Shown here: piece after piece, positions 9,774 to 18,333 of the stretch
How the letters are laid out: each line of letters opens with the position of its first letter
Position numbering within the stretch: position 1 is the first letter of the stretch
From: Pricia sp.
GTDB taxonomy: Bacteria; Bacteroidota; Bacteroidia; Flavobacteriales; Flavobacteriaceae
Assembly (NCBI GenBank): GCA_024635875.1
Contig: JAGXIC010000202.1
Location: forward strand, 1-39,869
Direction of reading: 5' to 3'
Length of the DNA: 39,869 nt
Position numbers and translations under genes: made by a program
Notes under the pieces: generated by a model
The model's input: the letters and a program-made list of their open reading frames with translations, nothing else
Told to the model about the DNA's origin: nothing
The model's database searches: none

Positions 9774-10022
9774 ATGGTGATGACCAAGGAAAATATAGTT
9801 GAAAAGGTAGATGATTTTCTAATCGATGATTTCGAAGTAGAAGAAGAAGCGTTAGTGCCCGAAGCCAATCTAAAGGATGCCCTAGATCTCGACAGTCTTG
9901 ACTTTGTGGACCTCGTGGTCGCAGTCGAGAGTAATTTCAGTGTCAAGCTGACCGGTGAGGATTTTGTGAACATCCACACTCTCCAGAATTTCTACGACCT
10001 TATCGAAAGAAAGCTGGGGTGA
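9774..10022 (+). CDS. Acyl carrier protein
   Basis: 82 aa, acidic, phosphopantetheine site LDLDSLDFVDLV. Confidence 0.92.
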   Translation: MVMTKENIVEKVDDFLIDDFEVEEEALVPEANLKDALDLDSLDFVDLVVAVESNFSVKLTGEDFVNIHTLQNFYDLIERKLG

Positions 10023-10045
10023 CCCTTTCTTACAAAATCCAAGAT

Positions 10046-10975
10046 ATGGCCACCGAATGGGAAGGAAAATCAAGAGGCACCCTTTTGGGGTACCAGATTT
10101 ACATTTTATTTCTCCAGAATTTTGGAATCGGCGCGGCTTACCTTTTACTGCGTGTCGTTATCGTGTACTACATCTTGTTTTCCCCAAGAAGCAATCGTGA
10201 TACGTATACCTATTTCCGAAAAAGGCATGGCTTTTCTAAGGGAAAAAGTATTTTGAACATTTATAGAAGCTATTACACGTTCGGACAGACCCTGACCGAT
10301 AAGGTGGCCATAGCAACGGGGCTACGCGATAAATTTACCTACACACACAACGGCATCGAGCATATCGACGATCTCCTTCAAAAAAACCAAGGTGGCATTT
10401 TGATCAGTGGCCATGTCGGTAATTTTGAGATTTCGCATTACTTTTTGGAAGACCGCTACCACATTGCCAATATCAGCATGGTGACAACGCACGCAGAGCA
10501 TCAGGATATCAAGGAGTACATGGAGCGTATTTCGGCGAAATCACATTTAAAATTCATTGTGGTCAAAGACGACATGTCGCATATCTTTGAAATCCATAAG
10601 GCAATCGATGACGGCGGATTGGTGGTTTTTACCGGCGACCGCTATATGCCCGGTTCCAAAACCCTTACCGAGAATTTTTTGGGCAAAAAAGCCAATTTCC
10701 CCATGGGGCCCTATCTCTTGGCCGCACGATTGAACCTGCCGGTATTGTTCGTGTATTTCATGAAAGGCCCGAAACGCCATTACGACCTCTACGCCCAGAC
10801 TGCCGAATTTAAGGCACGGGACGCTCAGGGCCTGCTAAAAGAATATACCGAAAGTATGGAGCGCATCCTGAAAAAATATCCTTTACAATGGTTCAATTAT
10901 TTTGATTTCTGGAAAGATAGGAAAAGTACGAAGTATGAGGTTAGAGGTACAAGGGATAAAAAGGTTGATGTTTAA
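10046..10975 (+). CDS. LpxL/HtrB-like lysophospholipid/lipid A acyltransferase family protein
   Basis: GHVGNFE (H-x4-E) motif, FTGDRYMPGS, PMGPYLLAARLNLPVLFVYF. An alternative GTG start at 10019 overlaps the ACP stop. Confidence 0.85.
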   Translation: MATEWEGKSRGTLLGYQIYILFLQNFGIGAAYLLLRVVIVYYILFSPRSNRDTYTYFRKRHGFSKGKSILNIYRSYYTFGQTLTDKVAIATGLRDKFTYTHNGIEHIDDLLQKNQGGILISGHVGNFEISHYFLEDRYHIANISMVTTHAEHQDIKEYMERISAKSHLKFIVVKDDMSHIFEIHKAIDDGGLVVFTGDRYMPGSKTLTENFLGKKANFPMGPYLLAARLNLPVLFVYFMKGPKRHYDLYAQTAEFKARDAQGLLKEYTESMERILKKYPLQWFNYFDFWKDRKSTKYEVRGTRDKKVDV

Positions 10976-11095
10976 TTATTATTGGGTCCCAGTCATATCT
11001 TCGCTTCTGTGTGTAAACAGAATTTTGCAGCGCTGCATGCCAAGCACTACGGTGATCCGCAATGCTTTCCAGATAAAAACTAGAGTGAATTGTAG

Positions 11096-12025
11096 ATGAA
11101 AGAAGTTTTAGTCATACACTATTCCCAAACCGGACAACTGACGAGCATTTTAGAAAATATGGTCGGCACCCTATCAGGCGATAGCATTAATATCTCCCAC
11201 TACAAAATCGTTCCAGATCCCCAATATGGCTTCCCTTGGAAACCGACGCAGTTTTATGATGTCTTTCCGGAAACCTTTTTGCAGATTCCTGCCGGCTTCC
11301 ATCCTCCTCAACCGGACATTCTTGATAAAAAATATGATTTGGTGATTTTGGGATATCAGGTTTGGTATCTGACCCCGTCCATTCCCATAACATCCTTTTT
11401 AAAATCAGATTTTGCTGGGAAGCTCTTGAAAGACACTCCCGTTGTATCCGTTGTTGCCTGCCGTAACATGTGGATTCAGGCACAAGAAAAAATAAAACGT
11501 TTATTGGTTTCCGTGGATGCCAAACTGGTCGGACATATTGCCTTGGTTGACCGCCATATCAACCATATCAGCGTGATAACGATAGAACATTGGATGCTAT
11601 CGGGCCGCAAAGACCGCTATTTAAGCCTGTTCCCGAAACCGGGGATTTCGGATAGCGATATTATAAATGCCTCGAAATTCGGACAGCCTATAAAGGATGC
11701 ATTACTAGCGGCCGATTTTACCAAACTTCAGGAAAACCTTTTGCAAATGGATGCCGTACGTGTAAATCCACTTTTGGTACGAACCGACGAAAGGGGCAAC
11801 ATACTGTTCTCGAAATGGGCGAATCTCATCATTAAGAAAGGGGCCCCGGGCGGCCCTAAACGACTAAAATGGCTACGTTTATTCAAATTTTACCTGAAAT
11901 TCGCCATTTGGTTCATAGCACCTATAGTTTTTGTGGTATTTTTGATCACTTATTTCCCCATGACCAAAAAGCGGAACAGGGAGCGGAAATACTACGCTTC
12001 TGTAGCTTTAAAGGATACACAATGA
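11096..12025 (+). CDS. darA: Dialkylresorcinol condensing enzyme, DarA-like
   Basis: N-terminal VLVIHYSQTGQLT flavodoxin-like start, C-terminal TM segment, adjacency to a DarB-like KSIII with ATGA overlap. Confidence 0.85.
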   Translation: MKEVLVIHYSQTGQLTSILENMVGTLSGDSINISHYKIVPDPQYGFPWKPTQFYDVFPETFLQIPAGFHPPQPDILDKKYDLVILGYQVWYLTPSIPITSFLKSDFAGKLLKDTPVVSVVACRNMWIQAQEKIKRLLVSVDAKLVGHIALVDRHINHISVITIEHWMLSGRKDRYLSLFPKPGISDSDIINASKFGQPIKDALLAADFTKLQENLLQMDAVRVNPLLVRTDERGNILFSKWANLIIKKGAPGGPKRLKWLRLFKFYLKFAIWFIAPIVFVVFLITYFPMTKKRNRERKYYASVALKDTQ

Positions 12026-13155
12026 AGGACGTTTACATCACACGAATTGCCAAATTCTTGCCCAACAATCCTATTGATAATGATCAGATGGAGGAAAAAC
12101 TGGGTATTATCGACGGCAAGGCCTCCAAGGCCAGACGCCTGGTGCTACGCAATAACAAGATAAAGACCCGCTATTACGCCCTCGATGAAAATGGCAAGGT
12201 GACCCATAACAATGCCCAATTGACCGCTGCTGCAGTTGAAGCCCTTTGCGATGACGAATTTACGCCCCAAGATATCGAACTGTTGTCTTGTGGCACTTCA
12301 AGTCCCGATCAGATATTGCCCTCGCACGCCAGTATGGTACACGGCTTTTTGAAGAATCGGAATATGGAGATCAACTCGCCCTCCGGTGCCTGTTGCTCGG
12401 GAATGAACGCCCTGAAATACGGCTATCTTTCGGTAAAGGCCGGTCAGACTGAAAATGCTGCCTGTACCGGTAGTGAACGCACCTCTTCATGGATGAAAGC
12501 CGATGTTTTCGAAAACGAAGTTGCCCATCTGAAAAAAGTGGAAGAAAATCCGATTTTGTCCTTCAATAAGGAGTTTTTACGCTGGATGCTCTCCGATGGC
12601 GCAGGTGCCGTACTTTTGGAAGGTGCCCCCAACGGTCCACATCCCCTTAAAATAGAATGGATCGACGGCTATTCGTACGCCCACGAATTGGAAACCTGTA
12701 TGTACGCCGGGGCTGAAAAGGAAGCCGACGGTCACCTGACGCCGTGGAGCGAAATTCCCGCAGAACAATGGGGCAAAAAATCGCTCTTTGCCATGAAACA
12801 GGATACTCGACTTTTAGGGGACCATATCTTGAAAAAAGGAGTTGATAGCTTAAAGCAGGTCTACAAAAAACACAATATTAAATCCGATGATGTAGATTAT
12901 TATTTGCCGCATATATCATCTTATTACTTCAAACAAGGTTTATACGATGAAATGGCAGCACAAGGTGTAGAGATGCCTTGGGACAAATGGTTCTTGAACC
13001 TTGAACACATTGGCAATATTGGTGCCGCATCGATTTATGTAATGCTGGAAGAGCTGGTGGCATCCGGAAAACTGAAAAAGGGCGATAAAATTCTATTTCA
13101 TGTGCCCGAAAGTGCGCGTTTCTCCTATATGTACGCCTACCTTAGCGTTTGTTGA
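12022..13155 (+). CDS. darB: Beta-ketoacyl-ACP synthase III, DarB-like
   Basis: FabH-like SGACCSGMNALKYG (Cys), YYLPHISS (His), EHIGNIGAASI (Asn). ATG at 12022 overlaps the darA stop; the longer ORF from 11869 is an in-frame extension through darA. Confidence 0.88.
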   Translation: MKDVYITRIAKFLPNNPIDNDQMEEKLGIIDGKASKARRLVLRNNKIKTRYYALDENGKVTHNNAQLTAAAVEALCDDEFTPQDIELLSCGTSSPDQILPSHASMVHGFLKNRNMEINSPSGACCSGMNALKYGYLSVKAGQTENAACTGSERTSSWMKADVFENEVAHLKKVEENPILSFNKEFLRWMLSDGAGAVLLEGAPNGPHPLKIEWIDGYSYAHELETCMYAGAEKEADGHLTPWSEIPAEQWGKKSLFAMKQDTRLLGDHILKKGVDSLKQVYKKHNIKSDDVDYYLPHISSYYFKQGLYDEMAAQGVEMPWDKWFLNLEHIGNIGAASIYVMLEELVASGKLKKGDKILFHVPESARFSYMYAYLSVC

Positions 13156-13592
13156 TGAGCGGTTCGGAACCACATATTGCCGTTGGAGAACTGCTCTTAA
13201 GCCTAATACCACAGAAAAATCCCTTTGTCATGGTAGATACCTTGGCAGAATATACTGAAAAACGGATAGTATCCCATTTTTTGGTGCAGGCCGATAACGT
13301 ATTGGTCACCGAGAACCACTTTTCTGCACCGGGCCTCATTGAGAATATGGCTCAGACCATTGCGTTGCATATGGGCTACAAATATTACCTATTAAAACTA
13401 CCGGCCCCGACGGGCTATATTGGCGCCATAAAAAAAGCTGAGATTTTACAACTGCCCAAAGTATCCGAAACCTTAACTACCACGGTTGATATTTTACATG
13501 ATATTATGGGGGTAACCTTGGTGCAGGCCAAAGTCGAGTGTAATGGCGCCTTGATGGCATCAAGTGAAATGAAAACGGCGTTGGCACAGTAA
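13155..13592 (+). CDS. Hotdog-fold 3-hydroxyacyl-ACP dehydratase-like protein
   Basis: LIPQKNPFVMVDTL, GLIENMAQTIALHMG, GYIGAIKKAEI; TGATG overlap with darB. Confidence 0.8.
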   Translation: MSGSEPHIAVGELLLSLIPQKNPFVMVDTLAEYTEKRIVSHFLVQADNVLVTENHFSAPGLIENMAQTIALHMGYKYYLLKLPAPTGYIGAIKKAEILQLPKVSETLTTTVDILHDIMGVTLVQAKVECNGALMASSEMKTALAQ

Positions 13593-13690
13593 GTTGACTT
13601 TACGCCGTGCAATAAGCACTTTACGCAAACACCAAAAAGAGACTTCCGAAAAACGTTTGGCAAATGGCGTTCGGCTCATACCCTTTGGAA

Positions 13691-14155
13691 ATGAAAAAAG
13701 CTAGATACGACATCAACATAAAAAACTTCCTACCGCATCGCGAACCGATGTTGATGGCTACCGTCACCCCTTATCTCGACGAAGATTCAGTCGTCACTCA
13801 TTTCGTGATAAAGGAAAATTGCATCTTTTTAAATTCTGCTGGACGCTTATCCGAAAGTGGACTCATAGAAAACGCCGCCCAGGCCAGTACGGCTATCGTT
13901 GGGCAAAGTTATTTTGATGATGACGATTTCGAAGGCGCCGGAAATTCCATTGTAGGCTATATCAGTGCCATAAAAAAAGCCGAAATACACGAATTGCCAA
14001 AGATTAACGAACTTTTGGTGACCAAGGCCCATTTGGTTTCCAGATACGATACGGGTAACATGAGTATATGTACCGTTATCTCCTCCACTTTTAGAAATGA
14101 TGATTTAATCGTAGATTGTACCTTTAATTTTCTGATTCACGAAGTAGAGAAGTAA
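13691..14155 (+). CDS. Second hotdog-fold dehydratase-like protein
   Basis: FLPHREPMLMATV, GLIENAAQAS, GYISAIKKAEIHELPKI; paralogous to the preceding ORF. Confidence 0.78.
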   Translation: MKKARYDINIKNFLPHREPMLMATVTPYLDEDSVVTHFVIKENCIFLNSAGRLSESGLIENAAQASTAIVGQSYFDDDDFEGAGNSIVGYISAIKKAEIHELPKINELLVTKAHLVSRYDTGNMSICTVISSTFRNDDLIVDCTFNFLIHEVEK

Positions 14156-14159
14156 TGAG

Positions 14160-14561
14160 ATGAAAAAGAAGGAAGTCCCGCAAGACAAGAGCCATCTTGA
14201 AAAGGCCAATATTAAAGATATGGTCTATGCCGTTGATGAAAATGGGGAATATACTGCCGAGCTCAGCACCGGATGGGAGCCCAAATCCATAGCGCTAGAC
14301 AATGCCATTCAAGAAATAGAGGAACGTACCGCAGCTGCAAAAGCACGTTTTTTCAACAACGAATCAAGTCCCATCGAATATTATATGGAACTGCATAAAA
14401 TGGATATCCCTATTTTGGCCAGCTATATGGGTCTTTGGCAATGGCGCGTAAAAAGGCATCTCAAACCATCCGTTTTTCGTAAACTTAGTGCGAAGACCCT
14501 TCAAAAATATGCCGACGTTTTTGAAATTTCGATCGGACAGTTAAAAGGTATCAATGAGTGA
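14160..14561 (+). CDS. Conserved small protein with XRE/HTH-like C-terminus
   Basis: 133 aa; MDIPILASYMGLWQWRVKRHLKPSVFRKLSAKTLQKYADVFEISIGQLKGI has a Cro/C1-like helix pattern. Confidence 0.65.
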   Translation: MKKKEVPQDKSHLEKANIKDMVYAVDENGEYTAELSTGWEPKSIALDNAIQEIEERTAAAKARFFNNESSPIEYYMELHKMDIPILASYMGLWQWRVKRHLKPSVFRKLSAKTLQKYADVFEISIGQLKGINE

Positions 14562-15561
14562 AACTTTAAAAATAGATTTCTCACACAAACAAGCGGCCCA
14601 CTGCGAAAACGGTGTAGTTTCAAACCTAATGCGGCACAACGGATTTGAAGTCAGCGAACCCATGGTCTTTGGCATCGGGTCAGGATTGTTATTCAGCTAC
14701 TTGCCCTTTATCAAAGTGAACTACGCCCCGGTCTTTACCTATCGCGTCTTGCCCGGCCTTGTCTTCAACCGCTTTGCCAAAAGGGTGGGTATCAAAGTAA
14801 AGCGTGAGAAATTCAGCAGTCCGAAAAAGGCAAAGGCACGTTTAGATGAAAACTTGAAAAACAATAATCCCGTTGGACTCCAGGTCGGAGTGTACAATTT
14901 AATTTATTTTCCCGACGAGTACCGCTTTCATTTCAACGCCCATAATATGGTGGTCTATGGAAAGAAAGACGGCCAATATCTTATTAGCGATCCAGTCATG
15001 GAAAGTGTGACCTCATTGACCGAAAGGCAATTGGAAAAAGTTCGTTTTGCGAAGGGGGCCTTTGCGCCAAAGGGGCATATTTACTATCCTACCGCCTTTC
15101 CCGAAAAATTGGAGCTCGAAAGTGCTATCGCCAAGGGCATCAAACAGACCTGCCGCGATATGACCGCGCCCGTACCGATCGTCGGGGTGAAAGCGATTCG
15201 CTGGGTGGCCAAAAACATTCGGAAATGGCCGAAAAAAATAGGAGCCAAAAAAACAAATCACTATCTGGGTCAAATCGTTCGTATGCAAGAAGAGATTGGA
15301 ACGGGTGGCGGTGGCTTCCGTTATATTTATGCGGCATTTTTGCTGGAAGCTGCTGATGAAATCCACAACGAAAAACTCAAGAAATTTTCCAAAGAAATGA
15401 CCGAAATCGGGGATTTATGGCGTGATTTTGCGCTGGACGCCTCCCGAATTTACAAAAACCGTAGTAGTGAAAGTGATGGCTATAATAAGATTGCCGATCA
15501 GTTGGTCGCAATTGCAAATCGGGAAGAAAATTTTTTTAAGCGATTGAAGAAAGCTATCTGA
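14554..15561 (+). CDS. BtrH N-terminal-domain protein (putative acyl-ACP acyltransferase, cysteine peptidase-like fold)
   Basis: AHCENGVVSNLMRHNGFEVSEPMVFGIGSGLLFSYLPF; FNAHNMVVYGKKDGQYLISDPV. Confidence 0.75.
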   Translation: MSETLKIDFSHKQAAHCENGVVSNLMRHNGFEVSEPMVFGIGSGLLFSYLPFIKVNYAPVFTYRVLPGLVFNRFAKRVGIKVKREKFSSPKKAKARLDENLKNNNPVGLQVGVYNLIYFPDEYRFHFNAHNMVVYGKKDGQYLISDPVMESVTSLTERQLEKVRFAKGAFAPKGHIYYPTAFPEKLELESAIAKGIKQTCRDMTAPVPIVGVKAIRWVAKNIRKWPKKIGAKKTNHYLGQIVRMQEEIGTGGGGFRYIYAAFLLEAADEIHNEKLKKFSKEMTEIGDLWRDFALDASRIYKNRSSESDGYNKIADQLVAIANREENFFKRLKKAI

Positions 15562-15583
15562 AAAATTCAAGATTATAATTTAG

Positions 15584-15597
15584 GGGATTATAATCCC
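15584..15597. promoter_or_regulatory. Perfect 14-bp palindrome GGGATTATAATCCC; possible operator
   Basis: Self-complementary sequence in the 138-bp spacer before the ABC transporter genes. Confidence 0.3.
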
Positions 15598-15699
15598 TGA
15601 AAATACGGATATTTGGAAATCAGTCCCTTAACCCCCCCTATTTGAAAGCAGTAACACTAAATATAAGCCTCCACTAATGAGTTGAAATTTAGGAACCCT

Positions 15700-16443
15700 A
15701 TGATTCAAATAACCCAACTCTCCAAAAAATATAAAGATGCCGAAGACTATTCGGTTCATAACCTGAACCTCAAAATTGAAGAAGGCGCGGTTTTTGGATT
15801 GCTAGGTCCCAACGGGGCCGGTAAAACGACCTTGATTTCCATGTTAAGTTCATTACTTAAGCCAACATCGGGTTCGTTCAGTATTGATGGTCTCAACTAC
15901 CGTGAAAACAAAAATAAATTGAAGCAACGTATCGGGATAGTGCCTCAAGAGTATGCGCTTTATCCATCTTTAACCGCATATGAAAATCTACAGTATTTTG
16001 GGAGCATGTATGGGTTAAAAGGTAATTTGCTTAAAAACAAAATTCTTGAACATATCGAAATCTTAGGTCTCTCAAAGTTCGCCCATATAAAAATCTCCAA
16101 CTTTTCCGGAGGCATGAAACGGCGTATCAACTTAATTGCCAGTATTTTGCACCGTCCTAAAGTTCTGTTTCTAGACGAGCCAACGGTAGGTGTCGATGTG
16201 CAGTCCAAAAATGTCATTATGGAATATTTGGGACAACTCAATACAGAAGGGACTACCATTTTATACACTTCCCATCATCTAAACGAAGCAGAACAGTTCT
16301 GCACCCGTGTCGCGATTATCGATTTAGGAACGATTGTTTGCCAAGGCGCACCCAAAACTTTGATTGCACAACAAGTGGGTGCCCAGAACCTTGAAGAAGT
16401 ATTTTTGGCACAAACAGGCAAAGCCCTAAGAGACCATGCATAA
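15700..16443 (+). CDS. ABC transporter ATP-binding protein
   Basis: Walker A GPNGAGKTT, signature FSGGMKRR, Walker B VLFLDEPT. ATG at 15700 preferred to the upstream TTG. Confidence 0.95.
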   Translation: MIQITQLSKKYKDAEDYSVHNLNLKIEEGAVFGLLGPNGAGKTTLISMLSSLLKPTSGSFSIDGLNYRENKNKLKQRIGIVPQEYALYPSLTAYENLQYFGSMYGLKGNLLKNKILEHIEILGLSKFAHIKISNFSGGMKRRINLIASILHRPKVLFLDEPTVGVDVQSKNVIMEYLGQLNTEGTTILYTSHHLNEAEQFCTRVAIIDLGTIVCQGAPKTLIAQQVGAQNLEEVFLAQTGKALRDHA

Positions 16444-17704
16444 ATTATGGGCCTCTACATACAAAGAGTTTTTACTGCTGACTCGGGATTTTGGCGGCTT
16501 GGCCATCCTTTTCTTGATGCCCTTGCTATTAGTGATTACCATAACCCTTGTCCAAAATGATACCTTCAAGACCTTGAAGGAAACAAAAATTCCCATTCTT
16601 TTAGTAGACAACGACCAAGGCGAGGTCTCAAAAAGCATCCTACAAAACCTTAAAAATTCGCCACTTTTTGAAGTCAATTCCCAATCCAGCGAAAAGTCGG
16701 TCAAAGAACTGGTGCTGACCGGTAAATATCAATTGGGCATCGTTATCCCGAAAAACCTATCCAAAGATTTAAATCTCAAAGTTGCTGAAAATGTCGAGGG
16801 CATTCTAGAAATATTTGGGGAGGAAGAGGAAAGTATACCCTTGGTAAAATCGAAACTAAAGCCTAAAGAAATCAGGCTCTATTTTGATCCGGCCACACAG
16901 TTTTCCTTCCGGAATTCGATTAAAAGTGGCATCGACCAAATGGTATCCAAAATCGAGACCCAGACCATCTACAAAGCTTTTCAGGAAGAGCTGACGGACG
17001 ACCCCTCCGAAGACATCTTCGACACGGAACCATTTATACTTTTTAAAGAAATAGTACCTTCGGACGGGGAAAAGGAAATCATACCAAACGCCACCCAGCA
17101 CAACATTCCCGCTTGGACGCTTTTTGCCATTTTCTTTATCATCTTGCCGCTTTCAATCAACATGGTAAAAGAAAAAAATCAAGGCACCTTTGTCCGGTTA
17201 CGGACCCATCCGGTTGCATATGCGACCTTTCTTGGTGGAAAAACAATTGTCTTTTTAGGGGTGGCCTTGATTCAGTTTGCTTTGATGCTGCTGATAGGCA
17301 TTTATCTTTTTCCATGGATCGGCCTTCCCAAGTTGGATGTTTCGGGCAGACTACCCCTACTATTTTTCGTAGCTTCTTTTGCCGGCCTGGCAGCCGTAGG
17401 TCTCGGCCTGTTATTGGGCACTGTTGCAAAGACACAGGAACAATCCGCTCCCTTTGGAGCCACCTTCGTTGTTATTCTTGCGGCATTGGGCGGGGTTTGG
17501 GTACCGGTTTTCGCCATGCCGAAATTTATGCAGGTGCTTTCGAATATTTCCCCCATGAACTGGGGTCTCAACGCTTTTTACGATGTTTTCTTGCGGAATG
17601 TTGGGATACTGGAACTGCTACCCGAAATTGCCTTGTTATTTTTGTTTTTTGTGGTTACAGTGGTGATTTCCGTAGTGTATAATGAGCGGAAGAACGCGGT
17701 GTGA
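16436..17704 (+). CDS. ABC-2 type transporter permease
   Basis: N-terminal TM plus large extracytoplasmic domain plus C-terminal TM cluster; overlaps the ATPase gene. Confidence 0.92.
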   Translation: MHKLWASTYKEFLLLTRDFGGLAILFLMPLLLVITITLVQNDTFKTLKETKIPILLVDNDQGEVSKSILQNLKNSPLFEVNSQSSEKSVKELVLTGKYQLGIVIPKNLSKDLNLKVAENVEGILEIFGEEEESIPLVKSKLKPKEIRLYFDPATQFSFRNSIKSGIDQMVSKIETQTIYKAFQEELTDDPSEDIFDTEPFILFKEIVPSDGEKEIIPNATQHNIPAWTLFAIFFIILPLSINMVKEKNQGTFVRLRTHPVAYATFLGGKTIVFLGVALIQFALMLLIGIYLFPWIGLPKLDVSGRLPLLFFVASFAGLAAVGLGLLLGTVAKTQEQSAPFGATFVVILAALGGVWVPVFAMPKFMQVLSNISPMNWGLNAFYDVFLRNVGILELLPEIALLFLFFVVTVVISVVYNERKNAV

Positions 17705-17895
17705 ATTTATATGAAAGCTTCCTTGCGTTTGTTGACTCTTAGGAAACACGTCGCAAACCGGTGAATTTTTGAGGTTTGAAAAGCAAGCGAAGTTGAACGA
17801 CCTTACACTTTCGCTCAAAAGATAAATTGTTATGCCTAATACGGGAGGTAACCTTTGAAGCTCAGTTGACCAACGGGAGCTCGTCATTAAAGCCT

Positions 17896-17903
17896 TATTT
17901 TTG
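17896..17903 (+). promoter_or_regulatory. Candidate -7 element TATTTTTG immediately upstream of the thioesterase gene
   Basis: Exact TAnnTTTG match ending 4 nt before the ATG at 17908. Confidence 0.35.
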
Positions 17904-17907
17904 TAAA

Positions 17908-18333
17908 ATGAAACAACAAATCAGCCACACCAGTGAAGTCCGGATACGCTTTGCGGAGTGCGACCCATTAGGCATTGTCTGGCATGGCAATTACTTACAG
18001 TTTTTCGAGGATGGTCGTGAGGCTTTCGGCCGCTATCACGGTATTTCGTACCTCGATCAAAAGGCGAATAATTTCTCGACCCCGATCGTATCATCAAAAT
18101 GCGAACATAAATTGCCCCTCCGCTATGGGGATGTCGCGACCATAAAAACGATCTATATGGATTCGCCCGCTGCCAAAATGATTTTTAAATATGAGGTTTT
18201 AAATCCCGAGGGTCAGGTGGCATGTACCGGTGAAACTGTTCAGGTTTTTGTGGAATTGGGTGGGGAACTTTCATTGATCATTCCCGATTTCTTTAGGAAT
18301 TGGAAAATAAAAATGGATTTGTTGGATGCATAA
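17908..18333 (+). CDS. Acyl-CoA/acyl-ACP thioesterase, 4HBT/YbgC-like
   Basis: RIRFAECDPLGIVWHGNYLQFFEDGREAF hotdog thioesterase motif. Confidence 0.92.
   Translation: MKQQISHTSEVRIRFAECDPLGIVWHGNYLQFFEDGREAFGRYHGISYLDQKANNFSTPIVSSKCEHKLPLRYGDVATIKTIYMDSPAAKMIFKYEVLNPEGQVACTGETVQVFVELGGELSLIIPDFFRNWKIKMDLLDA

Noticed and set aside
11869-12021. N-terminal extension of DarB
   Set aside because: In-frame open extension runs through the darA gene in another frame. The ATG at 12022 with ATGA overlap and typical KSIII start (MKDVYITRIAKFLP) is preferred.
17113-17682. 189 aa + strand ORF inside the ABC permease gene
   Set aside because: Alternate frame of a well-supported membrane protein; Cys/Arg/His-rich composition typical of a shadow ORF.
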